NCBI GenBank assembly: GCA_963834855.1
Contig: CAWIDH010000004.1
Coordinates: forward strand, 62,001 to 126,000
Reading direction: 5' to 3'
DNA: 64,000 bases
Source of the DNA: DATJKD01 sp963834855
GTDB lineage: Bacteria > Pseudomonadota > Gammaproteobacteria > Steroidobacterales > Steroidobacteraceae
Made by a program: the position numbers and the translations under genes. Below, piece after piece: positions 15,909 through 24,723 of the stretch; position 1 is the first letter of the stretch, and every line of letters begins with the position of its first letter. The notes under the pieces are model-generated. The model had not been told where the DNA came from, did not search any database, and was given only the letters and a program-made list of their open reading frames with translations.

Positions 15909-16097
15909 GGCGCCACCCGCCTGTGCCGTCACGCTCCATTGCTCTCGACATGGAGCAACAATCGGGGAAGACCGCGGCACTTAAGGCTTTCCGCCCGGGG
16001 CGGACCTGCACAATGCTGCCGACTAGTCTGACTCCCCTGGGTTTTGACTTACGGTCGAGAGGTAACCCGGACCGTGTCGAACACCGCAGGCGGCGCC
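15909..16097 (-). ncRNA. ssrS: 6S RNA
   Basis: A gene of about 189 nt between zapA and fau, the conserved location. The ends pair to make the closing stem: 5' GGCGCCGCCTGCGGTG with 3' CACAGGCGGGTGGCGCC. The interior contains AAAGCCTTAAGTGCCGCGG, which lines up with the AAGCCUUAAAACUGCGAC stretch of E. coli 6S RNA. The molecule is mostly self-complementary around a central bubble. 6S RNA mimics an open promoter and sequesters sigma-70 RNA polymerase. The exact ends are estimated from the stem. Confidence 0.87.
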
Positions 16098-16124
16098 AAA
16101 TCGACGGGGTGCGCTTCGCACCCC

Positions 16125-16442
16125 TCACATTTCCAGTTGCTTGCCTTTCTCCAGCGCGGACTCGACGCGCTCTCGCATCCCGCGCAGCCGCGCGCCGAGG
16201 TCGCCTTCGAGCGGGCCGCCGTGGCGGCGCACCTTGATCAGCTCGTTGGCGATATTCAACGCCGAGATCACCGCGATCCGGTCCAGGCCGACCACCTTGC
16301 CCGTGTCCCGCACCTCGCGCATCTTGGAATCGAGGTACTCGGCGGAATCGAGCAGGTCCGAGCGCTCCTCGGCCGGGCAGGCCACCTGGTACTCACGATC
16401 GAGCACGCGGACGCTCACCCGGGTGATGCGATCGTCGCTCAT
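16125..16442 (-). CDS. zapA: Cell-division protein ZapA
   Basis: 105 residues. The N-terminal domain is VSVRVLDREYQVACPAEERSDLLDSAEYLD in pieces, with VVGLDRIAVISALNIANELI, then a C-terminal coiled coil (RLRGMRERVESALEKGKQ). ZapA tetramers bundle FtsZ filaments at midcell. The start overlaps the upstream zapB-like stop by four bases. 6S RNA begins 28 bases downstream. Confidence 0.95.
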   Translation of the reverse strand: MSDDRITRVSVRVLDREYQVACPAEERSDLLDSAEYLDSKMREVRDTGKVVGLDRIAVISALNIANELIKVRRHGGPLEGDLGARLRGMRERVESALEKGKQLEM

Positions 16443-16672
16443 GCGCTGTGCTCCATGGACTTGAGTCGGCCGATCATGGCCTCGACCCGGGCCCGCACCT
16501 GCTCGTTCTTCTGCAGCAGGTTGGCCCGCTCGGATATGAGATTGTCCTGGCGGTGGCGCAGGGCGCGGTTTTCTTCCTTGAGCTGCAGGACGGCGGCGAC
16601 CAGCTCGTCCAGGCGGCGCTCGAGGCGGCGCAATTCGGCTTCGACCGGGGACTTTGCGGTGGTGTCGTTCAT
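16439..16672 (-). CDS. zapB: ZapB-like coiled-coil protein (TIGR02449 type)
   Basis: About 77 residues, almost entirely one predicted coiled coil: ELRRLERRLDELVAAVLQLKEENRALRHRQDNL (in part) and ERANLLQKNEQVRARVEAMIGRLKSMEH. Genes like this precede zapA across many gammaproteobacteria and are annotated as ZapB homologues or TIGR02449 proteins. The start MNDTTAKS is preferred to an earlier in-frame codon. It is translationally coupled to zapA (ATGA overlap). Confidence 0.82.
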   Translation of the reverse strand: MNDTTAKSPVEAELRRLERRLDELVAAVLQLKEENRALRHRQDNLISERANLLQKNEQVRARVEAMIGRLKSMEHSA

Positions 16673-16749
16673 GCGGGGAACTATAGGGCGGCCCCGGCGG
16701 GGAAGCAATTGAAGGGTCGGCGGCGGGTCGGAATGTTACGATAAGTCCA

Positions 16750-17307
16750 ATGACTTCCTCGCTGGCCTTCACCGAAGTCGCGCAGGCGCTCGCGGCTGGT
16801 GGCTCGTCAGTCCACGCCGCCGAGGCGCACGGCTGTCTGTGCGGCGCACTGTGCGTGCGGAGCGGCTTCGGCTTCGGCGACTGGCTGGACGAGATACTGC
16901 CGGACACCGTTACGCTGCCCGATCCCGATGGACCGCTGGCGGACCTGTTCGAGCAGAGTGCCGCCGAGCTCGCGGCGCCCGACATGGAATTCGACCCGCT
17001 GTTGCCCGGCGACGACGCCTCGCTCGACGAACGCATCGATGCATTGTCCGCCTGGTGCCAGGGTTTTCTGTACGGGTTCGGCTCGGCGGCGCCGACCGGA
17101 CGTACGGTGCCCACCGGCGAGGTGGCCGAGGTCCTCGCCGACTTTGCCGAGATCTCGCGTGGCGGATCGGTGGGCATGGACCCGACCGAGATCGAGGAAG
17201 ACGCCTACATGGAACTCGTCGAGTTCCTCAGGGTCGGCGTGCAGCTCGTCTACGACCAGCTCGCCGCCGAGCGCCGGACACGTTCCGGTCCGCCCACCCG
17301 CCACTGA
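16750..17307 (+). CDS. ygfB: UPF0149 (YgfB/YecA) family protein
   Basis: 185 residues. Marks are SSVHAAEAHGCLCGALCVR, LDERIDALSAWCQGFLYGFGSA and the acidic C-terminal block (EIEEDAYMELVEFLRVGVQLVYDQL). In Pseudomonas the family member modulates AlpA-dependent antitermination; elsewhere its role is unclear. It lies divergent from zapB and begins the ygfB-pepP-ubiH-ubiI run, which is conserved in gammaproteobacteria. Confidence 0.92.
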   Translation: MTSSLAFTEVAQALAAGGSSVHAAEAHGCLCGALCVRSGFGFGDWLDEILPDTVTLPDPDGPLADLFEQSAAELAAPDMEFDPLLPGDDASLDERIDALSAWCQGFLYGFGSAAPTGRTVPTGEVAEVLADFAEISRGGSVGMDPTEIEEDAYMELVEFLRVGVQLVYDQLAAERRTRSGPPTRH

Positions 17308-17314
17308 GTGATCC

Positions 17315-18628
17315 ATGACCGTTCGCAAGGATGAGTTCGCCCGGCGGCGGCGCCAGTTGATGCGGATGATGGGCAAGGGCGGCATCGCCATCCTGCCGAC
17401 GGCGATGGAGAAGCAGCGCAACAGCGACGTGCACTACTTCTTCCGGCCTGACAGCGACTTTCACTACCTCACGGGATTCAACGAGCCCGATGCGGTCGCC
17501 GTGCTGGTCCCCGGCCGCGCCCAGGCCGAGTACATCCTGTTCGTGCGCGACCGCGATCCCGCCCGCGAAACGTGGGACGGCAAGCGGGCCGGCCCCGACG
17601 GCGCCACCCGTGACTACGGCGCGGACGATGCATTCCCGATCGGCGACATCGACGACATCCTGCCGGGGCTGATCGAGAACTGCAGCCGCGTGTACTACAC
17701 CATGGGCCTCAATCCCGAGTTCGATCAGCGTGTGATCGGCTGGGTGAACAGCCTGCGCGGCCAGTCCCGGCTCGGCATTCACACGCCGCAGGAGTTCGTC
17801 GCGCTCGATCACCAGCTGCACGACATGCGGCTCTACAAGGGTCGCACCGAGCTCGGCGTGATGCGCCGCGCCGCGCAGATCGCGGTCGGCGCGCACCTTC
17901 GGGCGATGCGCGCCACGCGGCCGGGGGTGTTCGAGTACCAGGTGATGGCGGAGATCCTGCACGAGTTCCACCGCCACAACGCCGACATCTCCTATCACCC
18001 GATCGTGGGCGGCGGAGCGAACGCCTGCACGCTGCACTACCACGCGAACAACGCCGAGCTCGCGGACGGCGACCTGCTGCTCATCGACGCCGGTTGCGAA
18101 TACCACTATTACGCCTCGGACATCACCCGCACCTTTCCGGTCAATGGTCGATTCACGGCCGAGCAGCGCGCCGTGTACGAGGTGGTGCTCGACGCGCAGG
18201 AAGCGGCGATCGCGCGCTGCCGTCCGGGCAACCACTGGAACGAACCCCACGACGCCGCCGTGCAGGCGATCACGAAGGGACTGGTTCGCCTCGGGCTGCT
18301 CAAGGGTCGCGTGCCCAAGCTGGTCAAGGACGGCGCCTACCGGCGGTTCTTCATGCATCGCACGGGGCATTGGCTCGGCATGGACGTGCACGACGTCGGC
18401 GACTACAAGGTGGGCGACGAGTGGCGGGTCCTCGAGCCTGGCATGTGCCTGACGGTGGAACCGGGCCTCTACATCCCGGCGGGCAGCAAGGGCGTGCCGC
18501 GGCGCTGGTGGAACATCGGCGTGCGTATCGAGGACGACGTCGCGATCACCGCGGGTGGCTGCGAGCTGCTCACCGACGGCCTGCCCCGCACACCCGACGA
18601 AGTCGAGCGGGTGATGCGCGCCGCATGA
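17315..18628 (+). CDS. pepP: Xaa-Pro aminopeptidase P
   Basis: 437 residues. The N-terminal creatinase-like domain has FFRPDSDFHYLTGFNEPDAV. The C-terminal pita-bread domain has metal ligands in LLIDAGCEYHYYASDITRTF (two Asp), HRTGHWLGMDVHDVGD (His), MCLTVEPGLYIP (Glu) and GVRIEDDVAIT (Glu). It removes N-terminal residues that precede proline, using two Mn ions. Its stop overlaps the ubiH start (ATGA at 18625), so the two are coupled. Confidence 0.96.
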   Translation: MTVRKDEFARRRRQLMRMMGKGGIAILPTAMEKQRNSDVHYFFRPDSDFHYLTGFNEPDAVAVLVPGRAQAEYILFVRDRDPARETWDGKRAGPDGATRDYGADDAFPIGDIDDILPGLIENCSRVYYTMGLNPEFDQRVIGWVNSLRGQSRLGIHTPQEFVALDHQLHDMRLYKGRTELGVMRRAAQIAVGAHLRAMRATRPGVFEYQVMAEILHEFHRHNADISYHPIVGGGANACTLHYHANNAELADGDLLLIDAGCEYHYYASDITRTFPVNGRFTAEQRAVYEVVLDAQEAAIARCRPGNHWNEPHDAAVQAITKGLVRLGLLKGRVPKLVKDGAYRRFFMHRTGHWLGMDVHDVGDYKVGDEWRVLEPGMCLTVEPGLYIPAGSKGVPRRWWNIGVRIEDDVAITAGGCELLTDGLPRTPDEVERVMRAA

Positions 18629-19882
18629 GCGAGGCTGCGCCGGTGGTGACCGACTGCGACGTTGCCATCTGCGGCGGCGGCATGGTCGGCGCCACACTGG
18701 CGGTGGCGCTGGCGCCGCTCGGCTTGCGGATCGCGCTCATCGAGGCCGTCGCACCGGGTGCGCCGGAACCGCCGAGCTTCGACGAGCGCACGACGGCGCT
18801 CGCGAACGGGAGCGTCCGCGTGTACCGCACGCTCGGTGCCTGGCGCGGGATGGAGCGCGAGGCGACGGCGATCCGCCGCATCCACGTGTCGGAACAGGGC
18901 CGCTTTGGCGTCGCGCGGATCGACGCCGCCGAGCAGGGGCTGGACGCACTCGGCTATGTAGTATCGAACCGCGCCGTGGGCGCCGCGTTGTGGCCGGCTG
19001 TCAGCAGTCTCGGCAACGTGAGTGTGATCGCGCCGGGGCGGGTCACGGACAGCTCGAACGAAGGCGCGACCCGCCGGCTTACGATCGAGACCGAGGCCGG
19101 GCCCCGCGCCGTCGAGGCGCGGCTGGTCATCGCGGCGGACGGTGCGCGCTCCCAACTGCGCGAGCGGGTCGGCATCACGGCCACGCACTGGGACTACGAG
19201 CAGACCGCGATCGTCGCGACCCTGACCACCCAGCGCTTCCACGACCACGTGGCCTACGAGCGATTCACCTCCCACGGGCCGCTCGCCGTGCTGCCGCTCG
19301 CCGACGGCCGCTGCGGTCTCGTGTGGACCCACGCACCCGACGAGGCGGCACGGATGCTGACCCTGCCGGATGCGGACTTCCTGGCCGAGCTGCAGGCAGC
19401 GTTCGGCATGCGCCTCGGACGCCTGCTCGGCGTCGGCCGGCGCCAGGCGTACGAGCTCGCGCTGACGCGCGCCGAGCGTCACACCGCGCCGCGATTCGCG
19501 ATCGTCGGCAATGCCGCGCAGGGACTGCACCCGATCGCTGGACAGGGCTTCAACCTCGGGCTGCGCGACGCGGCAAGCCTGGCCGAGGTGCTGGCCGAGG
19601 CGATCGCCGGACGGGGACACGGACCCGGGTTCGACCGAGACGCTCGATGCCTACGCCGCGTGGCGCGACGAGGACCGCCGGCGCATCGTGGGGTTCACGG
19701 ACGGGCTCGTGCGCCTGTTCGGCACGCCACTCGGCCTGGTGCGCAACCTGCGCGGGCTCGGGTTGCTGGCGTTCGACATGCTGCCGCCCGCCAAGAGCGC
19801 GATGGCGCGCCTCTCCGTCGGCGCCGCGGGTCGCATTCCGCGGCTCGCGCGCGGCGTTCCCCTGCCGCAGGTGCGCGCGTGA
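18625..19882 (+). pseudogene. ubiH: UbiH ubiquinone hydroxylase, single frameshift
   Basis: An FAD monooxygenase adding a ring hydroxyl in ubiquinone synthesis. Visible are the N-terminal dinucleotide fold (DVAICGGGMVGATLAVALA), RLVIAADGARSQLRERVG and NAAQGLHPIAGQGFNLGLRDA. The frame breaks near 19609: after EVLAEAIA the reading continues correctly only one base later as DGDTDPGSTETLDAYAAWR, ending PLPQVRA. One surplus G in GCCGGACGG explains it, and the repaired protein is about 418 residues. The gene is normally needed for aerobic respiration, so a sequence error is more likely than true loss. The next start overlaps the stop (GTGA). Confidence 0.85.
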
Positions 19883-21115
19883 GCGCGGCACGGACCGACT
19901 TCGACATCGTGATCGTGGGCAGCGGCATGGTCGGCCCCTGCCTCGCGGCGCTCGCGGCACGGGACGAGCGGCTCGCGGGGCTGCGGGTCGCGATCGTCGA
20001 GCCGACGGACCCGAAGCCGCCGCGGACGGACGACGTCGACCTGCGCGTCTCGGCGCTGTCGCGTGCCTCGCAACGGATCCTCGACGCGGTCGAGGCGTGG
20101 GAGCCGATCGCGCCGCTGGCCTGCGCCTACGCCGAGATGGTCGTGTGGGACGCCTCGAGCCGGCACGATGCCCGCGACGCGTTGCGCTTCTCGGCGGCGG
20201 AGACGGGCGAGCCCGACCTCGGCCACATCGTCGAGAACGTTCGCGTGCAATGGGCGCTCAGCGAATCGCCGGAGATGCGCCGGCTCACCCGCCTGCGCAC
20301 CGCGCTCGAGGGGCTCACGATCGATGAGAACTGCGCGAGCCTCGAGCTCGCCGACGGCCGCCGTGTGAGCGCCGCGCTGGTGGTCGGCGCGGACGGTGGG
20401 CCGTCGCCGACGCGCACGCTTGCGCAGATCGAGCGCGACGGCCGGCCCTATCCGCAGGCGGCCGTCGTGGCGCACCTGCGGACCGAGCGACCGCATGCAC
20501 ACACGGCGTGGCAGCGCTTCCTGGCGAGCGGCCCGATCGCGCTGCTGCCGCTCGCCGATGGCCGCGTATCGATCGTGTGGACTACGACCCCCGCCGAGGC
20601 GGAGGAACTACTTGGCGCGAGCACAGAGGAATTCGCGGCGCGGGTGGGCGAGGCCTGCGATCACGTGCTCGGTGCGATGACGCTGGCGAGCGAGCGAGCG
20701 CGGTTTCCGCTCGCGCTGTGGCACGCACGCGAGTACTGCCGGCCGCGGCTGGCGCTCGTGGGCGATGCCGCGCACACGATTCATCCACTGGCGGGGCAGG
20801 GCGCGAACCTGGGCCTGCTCGATTGCGCCTGCCTCGTCGAGGTCCTGTCGGGTGCGATTGGCTCTGGCGAGGACTGGACGGGTCTGCGCGTGCTGCGCCG
20901 CTACGAGCGCTGGAGGCGCAGCGAGAATGCGCTGATGATGGGCTGTGGTGGACGGGCTGAACCGGCTCTTCGGCTCGGACAGCTCCGCGATGTCGGCGGC
21001 TCGCCGCCTCGGCATGACCCTGGTCGGACAACAGTCTTTCGTGCGCCGCGCACTGATCGAGCGCGCACTCGGCACGAGCGGCGACGTCCCCAGGCTCGTA
21101 CGCGGCGCCGCATGA
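19879..21115 (+). pseudogene. ubiI: UbiI/VisC-type ubiquinone hydroxylase, single frameshift
   Basis: Second FAD hydroxylase of the pair, starting at GTG with TDFDIVIVGSGMVGPCLAAL. It carries ALVVGADGGPSPTR and ALVGDAAHTIHPLAGQGANL, the UbiH/COQ6-family FAD motif. The frame breaks at about 20940-20945 (ATGATGGGCTGTGGTGGAC). Dropping one T gives VVDGLNRLFGSDSS followed by SFVRRALIERALG and a natural stop at 21113-21115, a protein of about 411 residues. As with ubiH, both sides of the break are intact family sequence. pepP, ubiH and ubiI are coupled by 4-base overlaps. Confidence 0.84.
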
Positions 21116-21161
21116 GTCTCGCCACTGAGGGCATGGCCTCTGGCCGCCCGGGCGCAACCGA

Positions 21162-22838
21162 ATGAACGCTCCGCACGACCCGCCGTTCACGCAGGCGCCA
21201 CCGCCTCTCGGCAACCAGTATCGCGACGATGCTCTGCTCGTCTCGTGGCTGCGCCGGACATTGCCGCTCACGCGCATGCGCGAGTTCGAGCCCGAGATCG
21301 ACGAACTGGGCGCCTTGGCTGGCGGGCCGCTCTACCAGCTTCAACTCGCAGACCGCATGAGCGAGCCCCGGCTCACGCAATGGAGCGCCTGGGGCGAGCG
21401 CATCGATGCCGTCGAGCTGACGCCGCTCTGGCGCGAGGCGGAGCGGATCACGCTTCAGTACGGCCTCGTGGCAACGGCATATGAGCGCCGCCACGGGCAC
21501 CTGTCGCGCATCGAGCAGTTCGCCAAGGTCTACTTGTTCCACCCGTCCTCCGATGTCTACACCTGTCCGCTCGCGATGACGGACGGCGCGGCGCGGACCC
21601 TGCTCTCGAGCGGCAACACACGGCTGATCGAGCGCGCCGTGCCGCGGCTGACCACGCGTGATCCCGCCCGCTTCTGGACCAGTGGCCAGTGGATGACGGA
21701 GACGACAGGCGGCTCGGACGTCGGTCGTTCGCAGACCCGCGCTGCGCCGGACGGGGACCGCTGGCGGCTGCACGGTCGCAAGTGGTTCACCTCCGCGGTC
21801 ACTTCGCAGATCGCACTGACCCTGGCCCGGCCGGACGGCAATCCTGCGGGGGGCAAGGGCCTGGCGCTCTTCTACGTCGAGCTGCGCGACGGGGCGGGGC
21901 GGCTGAACGGCATCCGTGTGGACCGGCTCAAGGACAAGCTCGGCACGCGCAAGGTGCCGACGGCGGAACTCACGCTGGAGGGGACGGCGGCGGAACTGGT
22001 CGGCGAGCGCGGAAACGGCACACGCGCTATCGAGCCGATGCTGGCGGTAACGCGGATGTGGAACAGCGTCTGCGCGATCGCCTTCATGCGCCGCGGTCTG
22101 GCGCTCGCGCGGGCCTACGCGGCGCAGCGCGAAGCCTTCGGCCAGCCGCTCGCGGCGCTGCCCTTGCACGCCGATACGCTTGCGATGCTCGAGGCCGAGA
22201 CCTGGGGTGCGTTCCTGATGACCTTCCTGCTGGTGGAGCTGAACGGCCGGCAGGAGTGCGATGAGCTCGACTCGGAGCAGGGCGCGCTGCTCCGGATACT
22301 CACGCCGCTCACCAAGCTCGCCACCGGCAAGCAGTGCGTCGCCGTCGTGAGCGATGTGATCGAGAGCTTCGGGGGCGCAGGCTACGTCGAGGACACCGGG
22401 CTGCCGCAGCTTCTCCGCGACGCCCAGGTGCTGCCGATCTGGGAGGGCACGACCAACGTGCTGTCACTCGACCTGCTGCTGAGGTCAGGTTTCGCGACTG
22501 GGCTGGCCGCGCTCCTGGGACGCGCATCCGCGGCCCTGCGGGCAGTGAGCGACCCGCAGCTCGCCGCCGCCGGACGCCGGGCGATCGCCGCGCTCGAGCG
22601 CGTGGCGCTCTGGACGGATGCGGGGCACGACCCCGAGGTGCTGCAGGCGGGGGCCCGACGCCTCGCCATGACGGTCGCCCGTGCGCTGCAGCTCGCGCTG
22701 CTGTGCGAGCATGCGCAGTGGATGCTGGACAACGAGCACGACGCCCGTGGCCGTGCGGCGGCGCTGCGCTACGCCCGGCTGCCCGTGGACCTGCTGCATG
22801 AGGTCGACCTGGACCTTGACCGCACGCTGCTCCGCTGA
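21162..22838 (+). CDS. AidB-like acyl-CoA dehydrogenase family protein
   Basis: 558 residues of the acyl-CoA dehydrogenase fold with an AidB-type extended layout. N-terminal helical domain: NQYRDDALLVSWLRRTLP. Beta domain: SGQWMTETTGGSDVGRSQTRA (in pieces) and WRLHGRKWFTSAVTSQIALTLARPDG. C-terminal four-helix bundle: ESFGGAGYVEDTGLPQLLRDA and LPIWEGTTNVLSLDLL. AidB binds FAD and DNA and protects against alkylation; other members oxidise acyl-CoA substrates. The terminal DLLHEVDLDLDRTLL helix fits AidB. It follows ubiI on the same strand, and its start is 46 bases after the corrected ubiI stop. Confidence 0.85.
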   Translation: MNAPHDPPFTQAPPPLGNQYRDDALLVSWLRRTLPLTRMREFEPEIDELGALAGGPLYQLQLADRMSEPRLTQWSAWGERIDAVELTPLWREAERITLQYGLVATAYERRHGHLSRIEQFAKVYLFHPSSDVYTCPLAMTDGAARTLLSSGNTRLIERAVPRLTTRDPARFWTSGQWMTETTGGSDVGRSQTRAAPDGDRWRLHGRKWFTSAVTSQIALTLARPDGNPAGGKGLALFYVELRDGAGRLNGIRVDRLKDKLGTRKVPTAELTLEGTAAELVGERGNGTRAIEPMLAVTRMWNSVCAIAFMRRGLALARAYAAQREAFGQPLAALPLHADTLAMLEAETWGAFLMTFLLVELNGRQECDELDSEQGALLRILTPLTKLATGKQCVAVVSDVIESFGGAGYVEDTGLPQLLRDAQVLPIWEGTTNVLSLDLLLRSGFATGLAALLGRASAALRAVSDPQLAAAGRRAIAALERVALWTDAGHDPEVLQAGARRLAMTVARALQLALLCEHAQWMLDNEHDARGRAAALRYARLPVDLLHEVDLDLDRTLLR

Positions 22839-22883
22839 AAGCGGCCGAGTACGACCCGCCGGAGCACCCGGCGCCACCGTCGC

Positions 22884-23627
22884 TTATCTCGACTGAGCCA
22901 GCGCCACCGCGTCGGCACCCGCTGGAAATCGGAGCTGCCCAGACGCATCGTTCGCGGCACGCCAGACCACCTCGGCCACGTCGGACTCGGTCGTCACCGC
23001 AGCCGGCTGCGCAAATGAAGCGAAGATGCGCTGCGCGAAAGGCGCGTACGCCTCGGGGATCAGCCCGTCCATGCGCGTTCCCGTGTTGCTCGTAAAGCGC
23101 GTGGTCGGCCCGTAGCCCGGCTCAACCAGCTTCACGCGCACGTCGAAGGCCTCGAGCTCGAGCGCGAGCGACGCGGTGAACGCTTCGATGGCCATCTTGC
23201 TCGCGGTGTACACGGCCACCATCGGCATCGGCGCCAGCGTCGCACTCGAGGTCACGTTCACCACCAGGCCCGACCTCCGCGCGCGGAACTGGGGCAGCAC
23301 CGCCTGCGTCATCGCCATCACGCCGAGGGTGTTGGTCTCGAACACCTCGCGCACCGTGGCCATCGGCGTGGCCTCGAAGGCGCCGAAGAGCCCGATGCCC
23401 GCGTTGTTGACGAGCACGTCGATGGGCCCACTCGCCTCGAGCGCGGCCGCGATGCTCTCGGGCTTCGTCACGTCGAGCGCCAGCACGCGGAGCCGTTCCG
23501 ACCGGGGCAGAGCGTCTTCGCGCGGCGTTCGCATGGTGGCGACCACGTTCCAGCCCTGCGAGTGGAAGTGGCGCGCGGTCTCGAGGCCATAGCCAGAAGA
23601 GCAACCAGTGATGAGCACAGTCTTCAT
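22884..23627 (-). CDS. Short-chain dehydrogenase/reductase
   Basis: 247 residues in the classical SDR order: the cofactor loop TGCSSGYGLE, DVTKPESI, NNAGIGLFGAFE, a catalytic Ser in VTSSATLAPMP, and YTASKMAIE (Tyr-x-x-x-Lys). The Arg in MRTPRED after strand 2 suggests NADP. The substrate is unknown. The start is ambiguous: three in-frame ATGs (23627, 23639, 23651) lie one per unit in a 12-base tandem repeat. The gene diverges from an AraC-type regulator, which is its likely controller. Confidence 0.88.
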   Translation of the reverse strand: MKTVLITGCSSGYGLETARHFHSQGWNVVATMRTPREDALPRSERLRVLALDVTKPESIAAALEASGPIDVLVNNAGIGLFGAFEATPMATVREVFETNTLGVMAMTQAVLPQFRARRSGLVVNVTSSATLAPMPMVAVYTASKMAIEAFTASLALELEAFDVRVKLVEPGYGPTTRFTSNTGTRMDGLIPEAYAPFAQRIFASFAQPAAVTTESDVAEVVWRAANDASGQLRFPAGADAVALAQSR

Positions 23628-23660
23628 GGTGGTTTCCATAGTGGTTTTCATGGTGGTTAC
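23625..23660. repeat. Three-unit 12-base tandem repeat at the SDR start
   Basis: On the plus strand the units are CATGGTGGTTTC, CATAGTGGTTTT and CATGGTGGTTAC. Each unit contributes one in-frame ATG to the SDR gene on the minus strand. Gain or loss of a unit would shift the start by exactly four codons without breaking the frame. Confidence 0.8.
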
Positions 23661-23677
23661 GATAGCGAAGGCGCGCT

Positions 23678-23700
23678 GGACTCTCTACTATGCGAAGTCC
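23678..23700. promoter_or_regulatory. Inverted repeat in the SDR/AraC divergent region
   Basis: GGACT (23678-23682) and AGTCC (23696-23700) flank TCTCTACTATGCGA. TACTAT at 23686-23691 could serve as a -10 box for the regulator gene. A possible operator for divergent control; the evidence is only position and symmetry. Confidence 0.35.
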
Positions 23701-23725
23701 ACATTTCATTTGTGATCGTCCGGCC

Positions 23726-24670
23726 ATGAACGACCCGCTCTCGGAAGTCATCACGCTGCTTCAACCGCGTACCGTGTTCTCGAAGCGCATCAGCGGCGCC
23801 GGTCGCTGGGGTGTCCGCTACTCTGACTTCGGCCAGCCAAGCTTCTGCGCCGTGCTCGAGGGCCGCTGTCGTCTCGCCGTCGACGGCCACCGTGCCCTCA
23901 CGCTCGAGGCGGGCGACTTCGTGCTCCTGCCGGCGACGCCGGGCTTCATCTTGTCGGGCTTCGAGCCGGTGAGGCCCAAGCGCATCGACCCGAAGGTGAC
24001 GCCCGCGCCGACGGGTGAAGTCCGACACGGCACGCGCGGTGGGCGCCCCGATGTGCGGTTGCTCGGCGGCTACTTCGTCTTCGACTCGCCCGATGCGGCG
24101 TTGCTGGTGTCGCTGCTGCCGGCACTGGTGCACGTGCGTGGCGCCGAGCGGCTCTCGGTACTGGTGCGGCTCGTCGGCGAGGAATCGAGCGCACGGAGGT
24201 CGGGCCGCGACCTCGTGCTCACGCGCCTCGTGGAGGTGCTGCTAATCGAAGCGCTGCGATCGACGTCGGGTGAAGACGCGCCTCCTGGGCTGCTGCGCGG
24301 GTTGGCCGATACGCGACTCGCGCCGGCGATGGGCCAGATGCACGGCCAGCTCGCGCGTTCGTGGACGGTGGCCCAGCTCGCGAAGACGGCCGCGCTTTCG
24401 CGCTCGGCGTTCTTCGAGCGCTTCACGCGCACCGTGGGCCTGCCGCCGATGGAATATCTGCTCGCCTGGCGCATGGCCGTCGCGAAGGATCTGCTCCGCC
24501 GCCACGACTTCGGGCTCGCCGAGGTCGCCGAACGCGTCGGCTACGGCTCGGCGAGCACCTTCAGCACCGCGTTCAGCCGGCACGTGGGCCAGCCTCCGAG
24601 TCGCTACGCGCGCGCAGACCGCCGTGGCCTCCGGCTCGTCGCTAGTGCGGTGCCGCCCCGGGCGCTATGA
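23726..24670 (+). CDS. AraC-family regulator with N-terminal cupin domain
   Basis: About 314 residues. The N-terminal cupin region (RWGVRYSDFGQPSFCAVLEG, LTLEAGDFVLLPATPGF) matches the cupin_6 type. The C-terminus carries the double AraC helix-turn-helix: WTVAQLAKTAALSRSAFFERF and LAEVAERVGYGSASTFSTAFSRHVGQPPSRY. The start MNDPLSEV is chosen over an ATG 36 bases upstream. It is divergent from the SDR gene, the usual layout for AraC-cupin regulators of a single SDR target. Confidence 0.9.
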   Translation: MNDPLSEVITLLQPRTVFSKRISGAGRWGVRYSDFGQPSFCAVLEGRCRLAVDGHRALTLEAGDFVLLPATPGFILSGFEPVRPKRIDPKVTPAPTGEVRHGTRGGRPDVRLLGGYFVFDSPDAALLVSLLPALVHVRGAERLSVLVRLVGEESSARRSGRDLVLTRLVEVLLIEALRSTSGEDAPPGLLRGLADTRLAPAMGQMHGQLARSWTVAQLAKTAALSRSAFFERFTRTVGLPPMEYLLAWRMAVAKDLLRRHDFGLAEVAERVGYGSASTFSTAFSRHVGQPPSRYARADRRGLRLVASAVPPRAL

Positions 24671-24723
24671 TTTCCACGCAGCGCGGCCAGGGGGGAGAAT
24701 TCACGCTTTTCGGGAGCGATGTC

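Noticed and set aside
16010..16060. Another copy of repeat family B in GACTAGTCTGACTCCCCTGGG
   Set aside because: This segment lies within the 6S RNA gene and does not match the family B arms.
17228..18697. A 489-codon minus-strand open frame opposite pepP
   Set aside because: Antisense shadow of a certain gene, with no ribosome site or homology.
19597..21000. Programmed frameshifting in ubiH and ubiI
   Set aside because: Neither break has a slippery heptamer or downstream pseudoknot that could be drawn, and both differ by a simple surplus base.
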